Shown here in pieces: positions 23,515-32,748 of a stretch of 50,756 nt of DNA. Location: assembly GCA_004297395.1 (NCBI GenBank), contig SCUO01000058.1:1-50756 (forward strand), read 5' to 3'. Numbering within the stretch: position 1 is the stretch's first letter; each line of letters opens with the position of its first letter. The stretch is from Chloroflexota bacterium. GTDB taxonomy: Bacteria > Chloroflexota > Limnocylindria > Limnocylindrales > CSP1-4. Below the pieces are notes generated by a model that saw only the letters and a list, made by a program, of their open reading frames with translations, had not been told where the DNA came from and did no database searches. A program made the position numbers and the translations under genes.

Positions 23515-25731
23515 ATGAGCTTCATCTCGCCGCTCGCCCTGCTCGGCCTGATCTTCGTCCCGGCGGTCGTGGCGATGTACCTCCTCAAGCTCCGGCGCGA
23601 CGAGGCGGTCGTGCCCTCGACCCTCCTGTGGCAGCGCCTGGTCGCCGACGTCGAGGCCAACGCCCCGTGGCAGCGCCTCCGGCGGAGCCTCCTGCTGCTC
23701 CTCCAGATCCTCCTCGTCCTGATCCTCGCGGCGCTCGCCGCGCGACCGTTCCTCGAGCGCCCAGCCGGCCTCGCCCGCGACCTCGTCCTCGTCGTCGACA
23801 TCTCGGCCAGCATGGCCGCGACCGACGTCGCGCCCGACCGCCTGACCGAGGCCAAGCGCCTGGCCCTCGAGGCCCTCCGAGAGCTCCCCGCCGGGGGCAA
23901 GGTCAGCGTCATCGCCGCCGGCCGGACCGCCCGCGTCGTCGTCAACGCCACGAGCGACCTGGGTCGGGTCCGGGCGGCCGTCGAGAATCTCCGGGTGTCG
24001 CCGGCATCGGGCGACCTCGGGGACGCCCTCAACCTGGCCGACGCCCTGGCCGCCCGCTCGGGCGACGCCGAGATCCTCGTCGCCACCGACGCGGCCCTGG
24101 CGACGAAGCCCACGACGCGCCTCGAGCACGAGATCACCGTGCTCGAGGTCGGGCGGGACCGGAAGAACCAGGCGATCGTGGCGCTCGCCGTCCGGCAGGG
24201 CCCCTCGGGCGTCACCCGGTCGGTCTTCGTCAGCATCGCCAACCTGGACATCGAGCCAAGCCAGCGCCAGCTCCAGCTGTACGGCGACGGCGTCCTCCTG
24301 GAGGCCCGCGACGTCGTCCTCGATCCCCAGACGCGCTCCGAGGCGATCATCGACGACATCCCGGTCGACGTGGAGGTCGTGGAGGTCCGCCTCGAGGCCG
24401 AATCCGGGTTGGAGGGTGCGGCCGACGCGCTGGCTCTCGACGATCGGGCCTGGGCGGTTGTCCCGCCGACGGCGCCGAAGAACATCCTGCTCGTCTCGGA
24501 GGGCGATCCGTACCTCGAGAACGCGCTGCTGTTCCTGCCCAACGTCAACGTCTTCGAGGTCGCGCCTGACCGCTACCCGGGGGACGCCATCCGGACCGAC
24601 GGCACGGACTGGGACCTCATCATCTTTGACGGCGAGGTCCCCGACGAGCTCCTGCCGGGGGCGGTCATGGCGATCGCCCCGGCCCGTACCAGCATCCTGG
24701 GCGAGGTCGTGGGGACGCTCAAGGATCCGGGCATCGCGACCCTGGACCCGGACGAGCCGGTCCTCCGCTACGTCGACCTCTCCACCACCCACATCGGCTC
24801 GGCGAAGGAGCTCGTCCTGCCGACCTGGGCCCGGACGATCATCCCCGGCCCGAACGGGGCCCCGCTCCTATACGCCGGCGAGCTGGACGGCCGCCGGGCG
24901 GCCGTCCTGGCCTTCCAGCCGCGCCAGTCGGACCTGCCCCTCCAGGTGGCGTTCCCGATCCTCGTGGCCAACCTCACCGGCGAGTTGATGGGCGGCTCGG
25001 CGGCCCCGACCGAGGCCGTGGCCCCGGGCGATCCGGTCAGCCTGCCGCTGCCGTCCGGCGCCTCGGCGCTGCGCGTGACCCGGCCCGACGGCTCGGTGGT
25101 GGAGCTGGTGGCGGGGACCGGCGGCGGCGCCAGCGTGTCCTTCAGCCAGACCGACCTGCTGGGCGTGTACTCGGCCGTGCCGGTCTTCCCCGAGGCCACC
25201 CCTACCCCGGGGCCGACAACCACGCCGAGCAATGGTCCCTCGGCCGCCACATCGGCCTCGCCGTCGCCGTCGATCTCGCCGGCCGCGTCGGCGGGCGGCT
25301 CGCCGACGCCGGGCCCGACCGCCCCGCCGGTCGATCCCAACGCCCCGAGGCGCTTCGCGGTGGATCTCTTCGATCCGGCCGAATCGAACATCGCGCCCGG
25401 ATCCGCATCCGAGATCGAGGCCCTCGGCGGCGGTGGCGCCACGCCCGCGCCGAGCGGCTCCGGGGCCCCGACCCAGACCCCGAGCCCCGGCCCGACGGGC
25501 TCGCTGGAGGCCTCGGGCGGCGCGGGCGGCTCCGGCGCCGGGTCGGCGGGGGACCGGCCGGCGGCGCGCGACGAGCTGTGGGTCCCGATCGTCCTCATCG
25601 CCCTGGCCTTCCTGCTGGCCGAGTGGATCGTCTACCAGCGCGACGCGGTGACCCGCCTGTGGCGTGGCGCACGGTCACGGCTCGGGCGGGGCGAGACGGC
25701 CGCCGCGCCGCGCCAGGGCCGGGGGACGTAG
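23515..25731 (+). CDS. BatA-like VWA membrane protein
   Basis: A 738-residue protein with the BatA N-terminal architecture: FISPLALLGLIFVPAVVAMY, the juxtamembrane LLKLRRDEAVVPSTLLWQRL and a second helix LLLLLQILLVLILAALAARP. The VWA domain has MIDAS VVDISASMAATD near residue 95 and continues to about 230. An Ig-like and amidotransferase-like region follows. A Ser/Pro/Thr/Gly-rich linker (about 560-680) leads to a C-terminal helix LWVPIVLIALAFLLAEWIV near 690-710. ATG 23515 directly follows the foldback element. Its stop touches the next gene's ATG with no gap. Confidence 0.9.
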   Translation: MSFISPLALLGLIFVPAVVAMYLLKLRRDEAVVPSTLLWQRLVADVEANAPWQRLRRSLLLLLQILLVLILAALAARPFLERPAGLARDLVLVVDISASMAATDVAPDRLTEAKRLALEALRELPAGGKVSVIAAGRTARVVVNATSDLGRVRAAVENLRVSPASGDLGDALNLADALAARSGDAEILVATDAALATKPTTRLEHEITVLEVGRDRKNQAIVALAVRQGPSGVTRSVFVSIANLDIEPSQRQLQLYGDGVLLEARDVVLDPQTRSEAIIDDIPVDVEVVEVRLEAESGLEGAADALALDDRAWAVVPPTAPKNILLVSEGDPYLENALLFLPNVNVFEVAPDRYPGDAIRTDGTDWDLIIFDGEVPDELLPGAVMAIAPARTSILGEVVGTLKDPGIATLDPDEPVLRYVDLSTTHIGSAKELVLPTWARTIIPGPNGAPLLYAGELDGRRAAVLAFQPRQSDLPLQVAFPILVANLTGELMGGSAAPTEAVAPGDPVSLPLPSGASALRVTRPDGSVVELVAGTGGGASVSFSQTDLLGVYSAVPVFPEATPTPGPTTTPSNGPSAATSASPSPSISPAASAGGSPTPGPTAPPVDPNAPRRFAVDLFDPAESNIAPGSASEIEALGGGGATPAPSGSGAPTQTPSPGPTGSLEASGGAGGSGAGSAGDRPAARDELWVPIVLIALAFLLAEWIVYQRDAVTRLWRGARSRLGRGETAAAPRQGRGT

Positions 25732-28700
25732 ATGGGCGTCCGCTTCGAGGTCCCGGCCTGGCTCCTGCTGCTGGTTCCCGCGCTGCTCATCACGTTCGTG
25801 CCCCATCTCGCCGCGCGCCGCCGGATCGGGACCGCCCGGCGGCGGATCGCGCTGGCGGTCCGGACCGCACTCCTGGTCGCGCTCGTCTTCGCCCTGGCCG
25901 GGTTCCAGCTGGTCCTGCCGGTGGATCGGCTGGCGACCGTCTTCGTCGTCGACCTGTCCGATTCGGTGGGCAACGAGGGTCGCGAGAACGCCCTCCTGTT
26001 CCTCCGCGAGAGCCTCGAGGAGATGCCGGACGGCGACGCTGCGGGCGTCGTCGCATTTGGCGGGGACGCCCTCGTCGAGCGCCTGCCCGAGGAGCTCCGG
26101 ACGATCGACCGGCTGCGATCCACCCCGGTCACCGCTGCGACCGATATCGGGGCGGCCCTGCGCCTTGCCTCGGCCCTCTTCCCGGACGAGATGCAGAAGC
26201 GGATCGTCCTCATCTCGGACGGCAACGACACGACCGGCCGGGGCCAGCAGGAGGCGGCCCTCGCCGCCGCTCGCGGGGTCCAGGTCGAGACCCGGGTCAT
26301 CGGCCTCGAGGCCCGCGACGAGGTCCTCGTGGAGCGCCTCCAGACGCCGTCCACGGCCCGGCTCGGCGAGACCATCGAGGCCGTTGCGACGATCGTCTCG
26401 AGCGTCGCCCAGCCGGCCACCGTCCGGCTCTTCGCCGATGGCCAGCTCGTGGCCACCAGCGCCCTCGACCTCGTCGAGGGCGCCAACCGAGTCACCTTCG
26501 ACATCGCCGAGATCAAGGAGGCCGGCTTCCACACCTTCCGGGTCGTGGTCGAGGCCGGTCGCGACACGTTCAGCCAGAACAACCGGGCCGATTCGAACAC
26601 GATCGTCAAGGGCGAGCCGCGGATCCTCGTCCTGGCCGGCGACGAGATCGTCGCGGCCGAGCTCGTCTCGGCCCTGGAGACCGAGGGCCAGGACGTCGAT
26701 TCGATCATCCCGGAGGCTCTCCCGACCGATTTCGCCGGCCTCGCCACGTACGACAGCATCGTCGTGGTGGACGTCCCCCGGATCCGCCTCTCCGACCGCC
26801 AGCTGGCGGCCCTCCAGGTCTACGTCCGGGACCTCGGGCGGGGGCTGGTCATGGTCGGCGGGCCCGAGAGCTTCGGCGCCGGTGGCTACACCAAGACGCC
26901 GATGGAGGAGACGCTCCCGGTCGATATGGGCGTCCGCAATCGCCAGCAGCAGCCGGACGTGGCCCTCGTCGTGGTCATCGACAAGTCGGGCTCGATGGAT
27001 GCCTGCCACTGCAACTCGTTCGACATGGGCGGCGGCGGCCAGGGCCAGGGCACCCGCAAGGTCGACATCGGCAAGGAGGCGATCCTCCGGGCGGCGGCGG
27101 CGATGACCGCCCGCGACGAGCTCGGGGTCGTGGCGTTCGACGAGCAGGCCCACTGGGTCGTCAACACCCGGCCGCTCGGCGAGATCGGCGACCTCCAGGG
27201 TGACATCGCCGGGATCGCGCCGCTTGGGACGACGAACATCTACGCCGGCATCGAGGAGGCCGTGAAGTCCCTCGAGAACGCCGTGGCCACACGCCGCCAC
27301 ATCATCCTGCTGACCGACGGCTGGTCGACCTCCGGCCAGTACGACGAGATCCTGGCCCGGATGCGGGCCGCCGGGATCACCCTCTCGACGGTCGGCGCCG
27401 GCGGCGGCTCGAACCCCTTCCTCCAGGAGCTGGCGACGAAGGGTGGCGGGCGCTTCTACGCGGCCACCAACCCGGCCGCGATCCCCGACATCTTCCTCAA
27501 GGAGACCGAGCAGGTCGCCGGCCAGCAGATCATCGAGGAGACGTTCTTCCCGATCCAGACGAGCTCCTCGCCGATCCTCCGCGGCCTGGATGCGGGCTTC
27601 CCCCAGCTTCTCGGCTACAACGGCACGACGATCAAGTCGGCGGCCCAGCAGGTCCTGGCCACGGCCCGCGACGATCCCCTCCTGGCGCAGTGGCAGTACG
27701 GCCTCGGGCGGTCCGTCGCCTGGACGTCCGATTCGACGGGCCGCTGGGCCAGGAACTGGCTGGCCTGGGAGGGTTTCTCGAAGTTCTTCAGCCAGCTCGT
27801 CGGCTGGACCTTCCCGGGCGAGGAGACCGGCGGCATCGAGGCGACCTTCGAGACGGTCGACGGGAAGACCCGGCTGCACGTGGAGTCCGTCGAGGCCGAC
27901 GGCTCGCCGCGCGACTTCTACACGACCTCGGCGGTCCTCGTCGGCCCGACCCTGGAGCCGCTGGAGGCGGACCTGGATCAGGTCGCGCCGGGCGTCTATG
28001 AATCCGACCTCGGCGAGATCGAGTCGGGGGCGTACGCGGTCCGGATCACCCAGATCCGGGCCGGGGCGTCGCCCCTCGGGCGGACGGTTGGCCTCGTGGC
28101 CCCGATCGCCGCCGAGTACCGGATCCTGGGCGCCAACCAGCCGTTCCTCGCGACGCTCCGGGCTGCCACCGGCGGACGCGAGATCCTGACGCCGTTGGAG
28201 CCATGGCGGCACGACCTGACGACGACCTCGTCGTTCACCGAGCTATGGCCGTGGTTGCTGCTCCTGGCGCTGCTGCTGTGGCCGCTGGACATCGCCCTCC
28301 GGCGGGTCTCGATCGGGCGGCGCGAGCTGGCCGACGCGCGGGCCTGGGCCGGGCGAACGTGGCGCGGGCGCGGCGCCGCGGCCCCGCGAACCGCGGCGGC
28401 CTCCGGGATGCTCGCGGCCCGGGACCGGGCGGCCGGGGCTGCCTCGCGGGCGGCCATCCTGCGCGCGACGGAGGAGGCGGCGGCAGAGGGCGGCACGGGC
28501 CAGCCGACGACTGCCGGTACGACCGCCGGCGTGACCGCGCCGGTCGCCACGTCGGGGCCGTCGCGTCGGCTGTTCGGCCGCGTCCGGACGTCCGGGGCGC
28601 CGATCACGGGGCAGGTGCCGCCGCCGGCGACACCGGCCTCGCCGGCCTCGCCGGCCGGGCGCGGCGTCGCGCCCGAAGCGCCGCCCGAACCCACGCCGCC

Positions 28701-28770
28701 GCCCGGCAGCACGGACGCCGACACCCTGGCCCGGCTGCGCGAGGCCAAGCGCCGCGCCCGGGGCGGCTGA
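25732..28770 (+). CDS. Large membrane protein with two VWA domains
   Basis: A 1012-residue protein. It has two N-terminal helices (WLLLLVPALLITFVPHLAA; IALAVRTALLVALVFALAGF), a first VWA domain with VVDLSDSVG (Asp near residue 74), then Ig-like strands and an amidotransferase-like segment (IVVVDVPRIRLSDRQLAALQ, LVMVGGPESFGAGGY). A second VWA domain has VVIDKSGSMD (Asp near 417) and ILLTDGWSTSG. A C-terminal helix (LWPWLLLLALLLWPLDIAL) and a long Ala/Pro-rich tail complete it. ATG 25732 immediately follows the upstream TAG. Two CHC cysteines sit just after the second MIDAS (DACHCNSF), an unusual insertion. It is the last gene of the operon. Confidence 0.9.
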   Translation: MGVRFEVPAWLLLLVPALLITFVPHLAARRRIGTARRRIALAVRTALLVALVFALAGFQLVLPVDRLATVFVVDLSDSVGNEGRENALLFLRESLEEMPDGDAAGVVAFGGDALVERLPEELRTIDRLRSTPVTAATDIGAALRLASALFPDEMQKRIVLISDGNDTTGRGQQEAALAAARGVQVETRVIGLEARDEVLVERLQTPSTARLGETIEAVATIVSSVAQPATVRLFADGQLVATSALDLVEGANRVTFDIAEIKEAGFHTFRVVVEAGRDTFSQNNRADSNTIVKGEPRILVLAGDEIVAAELVSALETEGQDVDSIIPEALPTDFAGLATYDSIVVVDVPRIRLSDRQLAALQVYVRDLGRGLVMVGGPESFGAGGYTKTPMEETLPVDMGVRNRQQQPDVALVVVIDKSGSMDACHCNSFDMGGGGQGQGTRKVDIGKEAILRAAAAMTARDELGVVAFDEQAHWVVNTRPLGEIGDLQGDIAGIAPLGTTNIYAGIEEAVKSLENAVATRRHIILLTDGWSTSGQYDEILARMRAAGITLSTVGAGGGSNPFLQELATKGGGRFYAATNPAAIPDIFLKETEQVAGQQIIEETFFPIQTSSSPILRGLDAGFPQLLGYNGTTIKSAAQQVLATARDDPLLAQWQYGLGRSVAWTSDSTGRWARNWLAWEGFSKFFSQLVGWTFPGEETGGIEATFETVDGKTRLHVESVEADGSPRDFYTTSAVLVGPTLEPLEADLDQVAPGVYESDLGEIESGAYAVRITQIRAGASPLGRTVGLVAPIAAEYRILGANQPFLATLRAATGGREILTPLEPWRHDLTTTSSFTELWPWLLLLALLLWPLDIALRRVSIGRRELADARAWAGRTWRGRGAAAPRTAAASGMLAARDRAAGAASRAAILRATEEAAAEGGTGQPTTAGTTAGVTAPVATSGPSRRLFGRVRTSGAPITGQVPPPATPASPASPAGRGVAPEAPPEPTPPPGSTDADTLARLREAKRRARGG

Positions 28771-28823
28771 CCGAGCGCCCGGCGGTCCAGGCGGGTGGGG
28801 ACGCCCTTCGGCCGGCACCTGGT

Positions 28824-28839
28824 GCCCTCGCTCGAGGGC
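28824..28839. terminator. Hairpin after the VWA operon
   Basis: GCCCTCG-ct-CGAGGGC is a perfect 7-bp stem 54 bp after the operon's last stop. No T-run follows; it may act as a terminator. Confidence 0.35.
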
Positions 28840-28902
28840 GCTGCCACGATTGGATGACTGGCCTGCCCCCTCGAGCCGGACGCGACGGCTGCGTCGCTGC
28901 GC

Positions 28903-28908
28903 TACCGT
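28903..28908 (+). promoter_or_regulatory. -10 box TACCGT, leaderless start
   Basis: TACCGT is followed by 6 nt and the ATG at 28915. Confidence 0.45.
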
Positions 28909-28914
28909 GCCGGC

Positions 28915-30906
28915 ATGACGCCCGAGGTGCTCTGGACGCCGCCGCCCGACGCGCGCGCCCGCAGCCGGATGGGCGCGTACCTCGCGTGGCTGGCGGCGGC
29001 CGGCGGGCCGCGCTTCGCGACCTACGACGAGGCGTGGCGATGGTCGGTCGACGACCCGGGGGCGTTCTGGGCGAGCCTCTGGCGGTACTTCGATCTCCAG
29101 GCCGACGGCGAGCTGGAGCCGGCCCTCGCCGACGCCCGGATGCCCGGCGCTCGCTGGTTCCCGAACGCCCGCCTCAACTACGCGGAGCAGGCCCTCCGCC
29201 TGCCCGACCGCGCGCCGGACGACAGCGTGATCATCGGCCGGTCGCAGACACGCGGCCCGATCGAACTGACCGCCGCCGAGCTGCGCGACCAGGTCGCACG
29301 CTGCCGGACGGGCCTCGCCGCCCTCGGGGTTGGCCGCGGCGACCGTGTCGCGGCGTTCCTGCCGAACATCCCCGAGTCGATCGTGGCCCTGCTGGCCACG
29401 GCCAGCCTCGGCGCGACCTGGACCTCGTGCGCCCCGGAGTTCGGCACCCGCGCGGTCATCGACCGGTTCGGCCAGGTCCAGCCGCGCGTGCTCCTCGCCA
29501 TCGATGGCTATCGCTACGGCGACCGCGACATCGATCGGACCGCCGAGCTGGCCGAGATCCGCGCGGCCCTGCCGGGCCTCGAGGCGACCGTCGTCCTGCA
29601 GTACCTCGACCCCACCCGTGCCGCCGAGGTACCGCGGGCCCTGCCATGGGACGAGCTGTTGGGGCACGGCGGGCCGCTGACGTTCGAGCGGGTTCCCTTC
29701 GACCACCCGCTGTACATCCTGTACTCGTCGGGGACGACCGGGCTCCCGAAGCCGATCGTCCACGGCCACGGCGGGATCCTGCTCGAGCACCTCAAGGCCC
29801 TGGCCCTCCACACCGACCTCGGGCCCGACGACCGCTTCTGCTGGTTCACGACGACCGGCTGGATGATGTGGAACTACCTCGTCTCCGGCCTTGCCGTCGG
29901 GTCGACGGTCGTGACCTTCGACGGCAACCCGGCCCATCCCGACCTCTCAACCCTGTGGCGCCTCGCGGCCGAGACAGGAGCGACCTATCTCGGGTCCGGC
30001 GCGGCTCACCTGATGGCCTGCCGCAAGGCCGGGCTGGCTCCGGGGCGCGATCTCGACCTGTCCGCGCTCCAGGGTGTCGGCTCGACCGGGGCGCCGCTGC
30101 CGGCGGCCGGCTTCGAGTGGGTCCGCGACGCGGTGTCGCCATCGATCCCGCTCGGCTCGCTGAGCGGCGGGACGGACCTCTGCACCGGCTTCCTCGGTCC
30201 GAGCCCGCTCGTGCCCGTCTGGGCCGGCGAGATCAGCTGCCGGATGCTGGGCGCCCGGGTCGAGGCCTTCGACGAGGGCGGCCGCTCCGTCATCGGGCAG
30301 GAGGGCGAGATGGTCATCACCGCGCCGCTGCCATCGATGCCGGTCGGCCTCTGGGGCGACGAAGATGGCTCGCGGCTCCGTGCCGCTTACTTCGAGAAGT
30401 ACCCGGGCGTCTGGTGGCACGGCGACTGGCTCACGATCACCGAGCGGAGTTCGTGCGTGATAAGCGGCCGCAGCGACGCGACGCTCAACCGCGGGGGCGT
30501 CCGGATCGGCACGGCCGAGTTTTACGCCGTCGTCGAGGCCCTGCCCGAGATCGCCGACAGCCTCGTGGTCCACCTCGAGGACCCGGCGGGCGGGCCGGGT
30601 GAGCTGCTGCTGTTCGTCGTCGTGCGCGACGGTCGAGACCTCGACGATGGCCTTCGGGCGCGCCTTGCCTCCGAGCTCCGGACCGCGCTCTCGCCACGTC
30701 ACGTGCCCGACGAGGTCGTCGCCCTGCCGGCCATCCCCCGAACGCTCTCGGGCAAGAAGCTGGAGGTGCCGGTGAAACGGATCCTGCGCGGCCTGCCCGC
30801 CGACGTTGCCGCGTCGCGGGACGCGCTGGCCGACCCCCGCGCGCTCGAGCCGATTGAGGCGCTCGCCGCGGCGCGAGCGGCGGGCCGAGGACTGGCCGAT
30901 GGTTGA
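28915..30906 (+). CDS. Acetoacetate-CoA ligase
   Basis: A 663-residue adenylate-forming enzyme of the acetoacetyl-CoA synthetase family. It activates acetoacetate to acetoacetyl-CoA with ATP, feeding ketone bodies or leucine breakdown products into thiolysis. The N-terminal WFPNARLNYAEQAL, the AMP-binding core ILYSSGTTGLPKPIVHGHGG, WFTTTGWMMWNYLVSGLAVG, SLSGGTDLCTGFLG, WWHGDWLTI and the C-terminal SGKKLEVPVKRIL (catalytic Lys) are all present and in order. ATG 28915 lies 6 nt after a TACCGT box. The lipoprotein gene overlaps its end by 8 nt. Confidence 0.93.
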   Translation: MTPEVLWTPPPDARARSRMGAYLAWLAAAGGPRFATYDEAWRWSVDDPGAFWASLWRYFDLQADGELEPALADARMPGARWFPNARLNYAEQALRLPDRAPDDSVIIGRSQTRGPIELTAAELRDQVARCRTGLAALGVGRGDRVAAFLPNIPESIVALLATASLGATWTSCAPEFGTRAVIDRFGQVQPRVLLAIDGYRYGDRDIDRTAELAEIRAALPGLEATVVLQYLDPTRAAEVPRALPWDELLGHGGPLTFERVPFDHPLYILYSSGTTGLPKPIVHGHGGILLEHLKALALHTDLGPDDRFCWFTTTGWMMWNYLVSGLAVGSTVVTFDGNPAHPDLSTLWRLAAETGATYLGSGAAHLMACRKAGLAPGRDLDLSALQGVGSTGAPLPAAGFEWVRDAVSPSIPLGSLSGGTDLCTGFLGPSPLVPVWAGEISCRMLGARVEAFDEGGRSVIGQEGEMVITAPLPSMPVGLWGDEDGSRLRAAYFEKYPGVWWHGDWLTITERSSCVISGRSDATLNRGGVRIGTAEFYAVVEALPEIADSLVVHLEDPAGGPGELLLFVVVRDGRDLDDGLRARLASELRTALSPRHVPDEVVALPAIPRTLSGKKLEVPVKRILRGLPADVAASRDALADPRALEPIEALAAARAAGRGLADG

Positions 30907-31396
30907 ACGTGACGCCCTGAGCGTCAGGAGGGCCCGCCGCCGGGTCGGGGCCCGAGTTGGGGCCTGGCTCGCCGCGGCGCTGCTGGTCACGGGCTGCGGC
31001 GCGATCCTCGAGTCGCCGCCCGAACCGACGCCGGCGGACTTCCCGGGGATCGCCGGCGAGCTCGCCAGCCGCGGCCTCGATCTCGGCGACATCGCGTCCG
31101 GCGACGCCGGTTGCGACGACTCGACGCTCATCCCGACAGCGATCGGCTTCGATGCCAGTGGGCTGGGCCAGGCCGAGCCCATCCGGCTCCGGGTCTACAT
31201 CTTCCGGAACGGCGACGCCTACGACCGACGCCGTCCGGACGTGGACGCCTGTGTCGCCGCGTGGGCGACTGATCCCGGCACCGTCGAGATGATCGATGCC
31301 AGGCCGTTCGTGCTCGCCGGCCAGGGTCCCTGGCCGGCCGAGTTCAAGGACGCGGTCCGTGAGGCGATGGCGGCCGCAGCCGGCGCAGGGGGCTGA
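30899..31396 (+). CDS. Lipoprotein, unknown function
   Basis: A 165-residue protein with a twin-basic N terminus (RRARRRVGARVG), a hydrophobic stretch and the lipobox LLVTGC, so it should be lipidated at the cysteine and anchored outside the membrane. The mature domain (~120 residues) has two further cysteines (AGCDDS, DACVAAW) that could form a disulphide. ATG 30899 lies inside the end of the ligase gene, implying coupled translation. No family recognised. Confidence 0.7.
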   Translation: MVERDALSVRRARRRVGARVGAWLAAALLVTGCGAILESPPEPTPADFPGIAGELASRGLDLGDIASGDAGCDDSTLIPTAIGFDASGLGQAEPIRLRVYIFRNGDAYDRRRPDVDACVAAWATDPGTVEMIDARPFVLAGQGPWPAEFKDAVREAMAAAAGAGG

Positions 31397-31555
31397 GCCG
31401 GCCGAATCTCGCCGCGCGCTGTGGCGGACGGGCGTGCGCAGGACGAATGTCCGGGTCCCGGCCATGGGACCTGACCCGGGACCGCTCGTCCGTCCCACGG
31501 CGGCCGGGACCACCGGGGGGCTTCGTCCGAGCGGCCGGTGGGCGAGCCTCGGGGC

Positions 31556-32335
31556 ATGGCCTTCCGAGATCACCTCCGTCTCCCGGCGCGTCTCGCCATC
31601 GCCCTCGTCCTGGCCGTCGTCGCGGCCGTCCCCGCGCCGTCCCTCGCCGCCTCGCCCACCGGTCGGCCGGCCGCCGAGGCCGCCGCCACCCGCGACCTCG
31701 AGGCCGGGGCTGGCGTTCGTGGCAGCGGTGGGCCTGACGGCGTTGGCGTTTCGGCGCCGGTCGCGGTCGCCGTCTCGATCGAGGTCGACCTCCGGCTCGG
31801 CCAGATCAGGCCGTTCATCGTTGCCCGGATCGCCGCGGAGCGCGCGGCGGCCGAGGCTGCGGCGGCTGAGGCCGCGGCACAGGCAGCCGCCGCCGAGGCC
31901 GCCGCGGCCAAGGCCGCAGCCCAGCAGGCCGCCGCGCCCGCGCACAGCGGGACGAACCACTTCTGGATCCCGTCGCTCGGGCTGTCCCGCTCGGTCGAGA
32001 CCTTCGCCTGCTCGAGGAGCACGCCGCCCGCCAACCAGGTCTATCGATGGGGCTGTGCCGGCGCGAACAATGTCTACATCTTCGGCCACGCCTGGGGCGT
32101 CATGAAGCCGCTCCACGATGCCTACGTCTCGGGTCGGCTCGAGGTTGGCATGACGGCCCTGTATGCGGACGGCAAGGGTCATGTCCGGACGTATCGGGTG
32201 ACCGAGTTCCGGGTCGTCACCCCGGACCAGGTCGACTGGGCAATCGCCGCCCAGTCCGCCCCCAGCATGACCCTCCAGACCTGCGTCGGGGCGAACAGCG
32301 ATCGGCGCCTGCTCGTGCGGCTCGTCGCCGACTGA
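31556..32335 (+). CDS. Sortase, class E/F-like
   Basis: A 259-residue exported sortase. The signal peptide (ARLAIALVLAVVAAVPAPSL) is followed by a variable segment and an Ala/Glu-rich helix (about 100-130), perhaps a spacer through the wall. The catalytic domain has the catalytic His in VYIFGHAWGVMKPLHDAY, the Cys in MTLQTCVGANS and the Arg in RRLLVRLVAD, in the sortase order. Substrates with LPXTG-type signals are not seen in the window. ATG 31556 follows a G-rich but weak ribosome site. The enzyme would act on the outer face of the membrane. Confidence 0.82.
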   Translation: MAFRDHLRLPARLAIALVLAVVAAVPAPSLAASPTGRPAAEAAATRDLEAGAGVRGSGGPDGVGVSAPVAVAVSIEVDLRLGQIRPFIVARIAAERAAAEAAAAEAAAQAAAAEAAAAKAAAQQAAAPAHSGTNHFWIPSLGLSRSVETFACSRSTPPANQVYRWGCAGANNVYIFGHAWGVMKPLHDAYVSGRLEVGMTALYADGKGHVRTYRVTEFRVVTPDQVDWAIAAQSAPSMTLQTCVGANSDRRLLVRLVAD

Positions 32336-32748
32336 GCACGGCTCGTCGCCCAGGTCCGAGGTCGCGGGCCACCGGCCGACAGCTGGTCGGGGCGATCCCC
32401 GGCCGGTCCGGGCCGCGCCCGTCTGCCCGTCTGCCCGTCTGCCCGCCTGCCCGCCTGCCCGCCTGCCCGCCTGCTCGCCTGCTCGCCTGCCCGTCCGCGC
32501 GCCCTCACGGTTTGCGTCAGATCGACACCGGGGGTCGGTTGGACAGGTCCGGCCTCGGTCCGATGGCCTGATCACCCCGCTGCGACCGGAGCCCGAGCAC
32601 GAATGGAGCTCGATTCCGCGCGAACCCAGGTCGTCGGCGGCCGCGAACGTTGTTTTGTCGTCCCCGGGTGACGATATGAAGCAGAACAGCGTGGAGGGTG
32701 CGGGCGGGCGCGGACCCAGCGCGGACCCAGCGGGCCCAGTCGCGCCGA
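32336..32748. other. 413-bp intergenic region with tandem repeat
   Basis: This gap between the sortase (plus) and acyl-CoA dehydrogenase (minus) genes converges from both sides. It holds the 8-bp repeat described separately and a lower-GC patch near 32650-32690. Short ORFs here reflect the repeat and show no coding character. Confidence 0.5.
32421..32492. repeat. Nine tandem copies of an 8-bp unit (GYCTGCYC)
   Basis: Three GTCTGCCC units, three GCCTGCCC, two GCCTGCTC and one GCCTGCCC lie head to tail without interruption. An 8-bp unit is not a multiple of three, consistent with its non-coding location. Confidence 0.9.

Noticed and set aside
25675-28212. An 845-codon minus-strand open frame
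   Set aside because: Antisense to the two-VWA gene; composition is Arg/Asp-rich shadow typical of high GC, with no domain.
32421-32492. Possible CRISPR array
   Set aside because: The units are 8 bp and contiguous with no spacers; no cas genes are present.
32179-32508. A short minus-strand ORF with repeated AGRRAGGQ
   Set aside because: Purely the translation of the 8-bp tandem repeat, non-coding.
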